DNA of 64,000 bases, from NCBI RefSeq assembly GCF_021730395.1, contig NC_069365.1:23596001-23660000 (forward strand). Reading direction: 5' to 3'. The position numbers and the translations under genes are program-made. The notes under the pieces are model-generated. The model was not told the origin of the DNA, did not search any database, and saw only the letters and a program-made list of their open reading frames with translations. The DNA is from Mercenaria mercenaria. Taxonomy: Eukaryota; Mollusca; Bivalvia; Venerida; Veneridae. Below are positions 60,595-64,000 of this stretch, in pieces; position 1 is the first letter of the stretch, and each line of letters begins with the position of its first letter.

Positions 60595-61184
60595 GTCCTG
60601 AAATGTAATCGATCTTTGCTTAATATCCTCCTGCTTATCATATAATCGTGCCTTTGCTGTTAGTGCTTTAAATGACTTATTGTTCACGATTATTATCAAG
60701 TTAAATGATTTATAACTGAAATAAAAAAAAGTTACTTACAGTGCAAATGGACTTTCTGTTACTTGAAACATGTTAAATTGTTAAGGGTTTCCAAATACGG
60801 ACTAAGTATTTTTAGAACGCTCCGAAAATTAATTATAGTTATTAAAGCATAAAATTATACATAGTGTTATTTTAATTCAAAGTCCACATCTTATTTTATT
60901 AACTCGATCAAGTTATGCTACTGGTTTTTTTTTCTTTGAGTTTCATTTAAACACTATATATTACATATTATTCCAAGGAACTTAAAGCGGATTTCATTTT
61001 ACCGGACACTTACAAAGCTTTTATGATAACTGAGATGTCATAACGGAACAAATTATTGTTAACATGACAAAATTATTTTCGAAATTTCCATAGTGTTTAT
61101 ATCAACTTTGGGAAATTCCTAGGTTTGGTAATTAGTTTATGTTCGTCTCATTATTTTCGCATAACTCTCCGTAATTCGCATTAA

Positions 61185-61618
61185 AGGGACTGGCCTTCAG
61201 ATTGTTCGACAACAATTTATTTTTTATTTTTTTAGATATCTGGAAATAAATGCTATATTTCTTAAGAAGGCTTTAACACTTAATTACTGACGAACTATAT
61301 GTTACGGAAACACATGAGAATTCGCTGTTTTTACTACTTTTTACAATGAAAATCGACGCTTTACTCCAGGTAAAATGTCTCGATTATGAATATCTATATT
61401 TTAGAGTCATTATATAGCGCTATTGGTTACGGCGGTGGGAAAATGTCTTTATTGCCGCGACGGCCCGGGGGTTCGATTCTCGACGCGGCCATCTCTTTTC
61501 TTGATTTGGAATTTTTAAAATATTTTAGAAACAAAAACTCATATTCTAATTGTCATAATATGACCAAAATTCAATTTGAAAGAAAGATTATTTTAGCCAT
61601 ATATGGAGGTCAGTGCCT
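61185..61618. mobile_element. MITE with TTAA duplication
   Basis: TTAA at 61181-61184 and 61619-61622 flank inverted ends 'agggactggccttca' and the complement of 'aggcactgacctcca'. The left subterminal 'gttcgacaacaa' recurs at 38866 and, inverted, at 63970. A tRNA-like block lies inside (61428-61497). The TTAA target suggests a piggyBac-mobilised element. Confidence 0.7.
61428..61497 (+). repeat. tRNA-like block inside the TTAA MITE
   Basis: It has a B-box-like 'gggttcgattctc' with GC-rich flanks (gccgcgacggcccg ... gacgcggc). The A box is weak. It could be a captured tRNA-derived piece. Confidence 0.4.
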
Positions 61619-61622
61619 TTAA

Positions 61623-62345
61623 GGCAATCAGACAAAGACAACTCGGGTTACGTCAACGTTATAAACGTTTCTTCGTCCTATTTAAAGAGCAATATGAATT
61701 CACTGAACATCCTGATAAGGAGAAAAGTGAATCAATCATCAATTTGATTACAACAGAGACACTAAAAATTACAACAAAATATAATGAACTCATAGACTGC
61801 ATTAAAATTAAGCTATATAACACATTAAAAGATACAAAAAATTAGCTTTAGTCTGCATTCTGGAAAAAGCAATATTCATATATTTACCGTTGAAATATTA
61901 AGTAAATTCCTATTTTTTCAATATATTACTTTCAGTATTTCGTTCTTAGTGGGGTAATAGTTTCGGCATTTTTTCTTACGGCAAAATATTTCAACATTTA
62001 GTTACAAAAATCTGAGAAAAAAATTGTCGACATAGAATGCAGAAATTAGAGAAAACGATATAAAAGAATAACACAGAAATTACAGTTACATTTCAACAAA
62101 ACAAAGTGTATCTGATCGAAACTATATTACCTTATTGCCGTGTTTAGATTGCTAGTTATATATTCCCAATTACGTTTGATGTTCATTTGTTAAATGAGTT
62201 TTTCTAAACGTCTCAATTTACCTGCGTAGTTACATGTAATGTTCGCTATTTTTGTAAGAACAGAATTTCAGTCTAGGGATTCCATAGAAATGAAGCGTTA
62301 ATATAGAAAGTTGTTTTTACCTACACAAATGTATATAGAAATTAC
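61623..62345. other. Intergenic, no gene seen
   Basis: An 80-codon open frame (61603-61845) has a basic, Lys-rich composition and no known motif, and is not called a gene. Confidence 0.4.
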
Positions 62346-62731
62346 TATTATTATTATTATAATACCAGATTTATATAGCGCCCTTTTCATGATCAATTTC
62401 ACGTTCAAAGGCGCTTTACATAGTTCAAATGCAGCCACACAGGGCGCATAATTCATCCTCTACCAGTACAGACACAGAGCGATCTGACCAGAGGGACAGA
62501 GTGAGACAAAGCCCCCATGACAGAGAGATTAGAAATCAGATACAGGCTTGTCCGGCTAACTTAGCCTAGCTCGTTGCGAATAGACAGCCTGGTTCTTTTA
62601 CGTACAGTACACCTCTAGTTGGGTGGTAAAACTGAAAAGCGTTTCTGAAAATTCCCGAGTAGCTGCCGGGGATCGAACCCCCGACCTCAGGATTGGAAGG
62701 CCAGTGTGCAAACCACTGAGCTATCCGTCCA
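62346..62731 (-). mobile_element. tRNA-derived SINE, fourth family
   Basis: On the - strand the head at 62731-62655 has A box 'tagctcagtggtttgcaca' and B box 'gggttcgatcccc'. A long body ends with 'aaagcgcctttgaacgtg' and 'agggcgctatataaa', preceding a (taat)n tail. Confidence 0.8.
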
Positions 62732-63610
62732 CCGGATTACTTTTGTTATTAGTAAACATTGGTTCCATTCGAAGACATACTTAGATCATACAATTACAAA
62801 AAAAATGTATTTGTTCCCGTTGTAACATTCATGCCCGGTATAATACTCTCTAAATTTGATAGTTTCCTCCCTTTAACTGTATTATTGATAACATCAAGTA
62901 CGCCGTCATATATATACCGAAACCAAAACGAAACTGACCCGAAAAAATAGAAGTTGGATTATGAACAATGGACCATTTCACATATACATCGAAACCGAAA
63001 CCGAAACCGAAAAGGGAACGAAACCGAAAAGAAAACACGCACGAGTTGAATGCTGGACGTATTGCGCAATTGAGTCCGAGTCTGCCAGTCTTTTTTTCCC
63101 CTCTTTTTTCTTTTCTAACGCAAAGAATCAGTCAAAAATCGTTAGGATCCTTATGCAGTGACTTAACATGATTTTGGCATCTTTCTGTTTACGAATTTAT
63201 TCCCCAACCGCGAATTTTTCGCCTTTGTATGATTAGTATTATCTAAAACCTCTTTTTATAATGCTATGCTTCTACACATTTTTACCCTGAAAACTGGGCC
63301 AGTGTTCGGCGTAACGTGAATGTCTGGCCGATTCCGATGCTCCGGGTCCGATAAATAATGACAGTAAATTGGCTGAAAGAGCTATACAATACAAACATAT
63401 CTTAATGTATGCATAATAGTTACAAAATGGGTAGTTTACCTAATATGAAACATACTCGGTGAATTTTCCGTATGGGACGGCTGTTAATAGACTTAGTGGT
63501 CGTAAAAAGTTCTTTCTGTTCTTGGACTCAGTTTTGATGGAGTCAGATTCTAAAGTTACAAGTTGGTGTGAGTGGTATTTCACCTTTCATATTACTTGTT
63601 TGCATACTAT
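62732..63610. other. Intergenic, no gene seen
   Basis: A short (ccgaaa)n run lies at about 62987-63011. Nothing else is recognised. Confidence 0.45.
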
Positions 63611-63694
63611 ATATCGAGGGCTCAGAGCGAAACTAGTCTAAGTGTATATAGAAATAGAAGCAGATAGACTAGTTTCGCTCTGAGCCCTCGATAT
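63611..63694. repeat. Perfect 30-bp inverted repeat, 24-bp spacer
   Basis: The left arm (63611-63640) begins 'atatcgagggctcagagcga'. The right arm (63665-63694) is its exact reverse complement. This could be a tiny MITE or the stem of a hairpin RNA. Confidence 0.9.
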
Positions 63695-63960
63695 GCTCCT
63701 ATTAATCTTGACTGTAACTGATATAGTGTGCTTTAACTATACACGACGGCTGAATCTTATATATTACAAGTAATCAACATTTGTGTTAGCTGATAATGAA
63801 AACAATGAATAATAACTAATCCTGAAGTGACTTTAACCAGTGCCAAAGATTATTTTCATTTTTGAATAAAAAAAATTAGTAAAACTTATAATCTGTCAGT
63901 AATTAAGTTTCAATGACTTCTTAAAATTATAGAAATAACTTTCCGATATGTAAAAAATCA

Positions 63961-64000
63961 TTTTTGTTGTTGTCGTACGATCTGGAGGTTAGTGTTTTTA
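63961..64000 (-). repeat. End of another TTAA-type repeat, cut by the window
   Basis: 'gtcgtacgatctggaggtta' is the inverse of the element end at 38843 (aggcactgacctccagatca). The rest lies outside the window or is too diverged to pair. Confidence 0.5.

Noticed and set aside
61428-61497. Functional tRNA gene
   Set aside because: Only the B box is convincing; the acceptor and anticodon arms do not fold.

Overview
The window is AT-rich animal DNA, almost certainly from a bivalve mollusc; a venerid clam is my best guess. The SINE tails, the 'agctcgactattc' rolling-circle-type repeats and several MITE families match repeats I associate with bivalve genomes. No search was run, so the species is inference.

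Host genes are few. The largest is a complete 11-exon gene on the + strand (13453-33934) for cyclophilin 40 / PPID, an Hsp90 co-chaperone with a cyclophilin domain and three TPRs. All ten introns have GT-AG ends and the exon phases add up to a 382-residue protein. A canonical heat-shock element lies just inside intron 1. On the - strand are an intact single-exon extended SDR (NAD-dependent epimerase-like) with a signal peptide and a C-terminal HDEL (37060-38277), an intact IkB/Cactus-like ankyrin gene (39354-40172), and a second IkB-like paralogue whose ankyrin exon is complete but whose 5' exon was not found (54163-54905).

The rest is mostly repeats. From the left: opposed arrays built on 'gcgaaaataa' (1-1960); a 1.6-kb fold-back with a strong central hairpin (1990-3620); tRNA-derived SINEs; a nearly full-length LINE (8198-13290, - strand) ending about 160 bp from the PPID start codon; then the PPID introns, filled with MITEs, Helentron-like (HINE) elements, a 4-kb TIR element with repeated 16-bp motifs, and minisatellites. 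Between the two IkB genes lies a nest about 10 kb long: TTAA-flanked termini (41466/51528), a second inverted pair (42431/50585), an old LINE relic, and within that relic a young Gypsy-type LTR retrotransposon with identical 160-bp LTRs. To the right are a HINE fragment running into a 33-bp minisatellite (51762-53890), the second IkB gene, more SINEs, a 66-bp minisatellite, a TTAA-flanked MITE and a perfect 30-bp hairpin.

The host genes do not form an operon or an obvious pathway. The two IkB-like genes are local duplicates pushed apart by transposon insertion. PPID and the SDR are unrelated neighbours.
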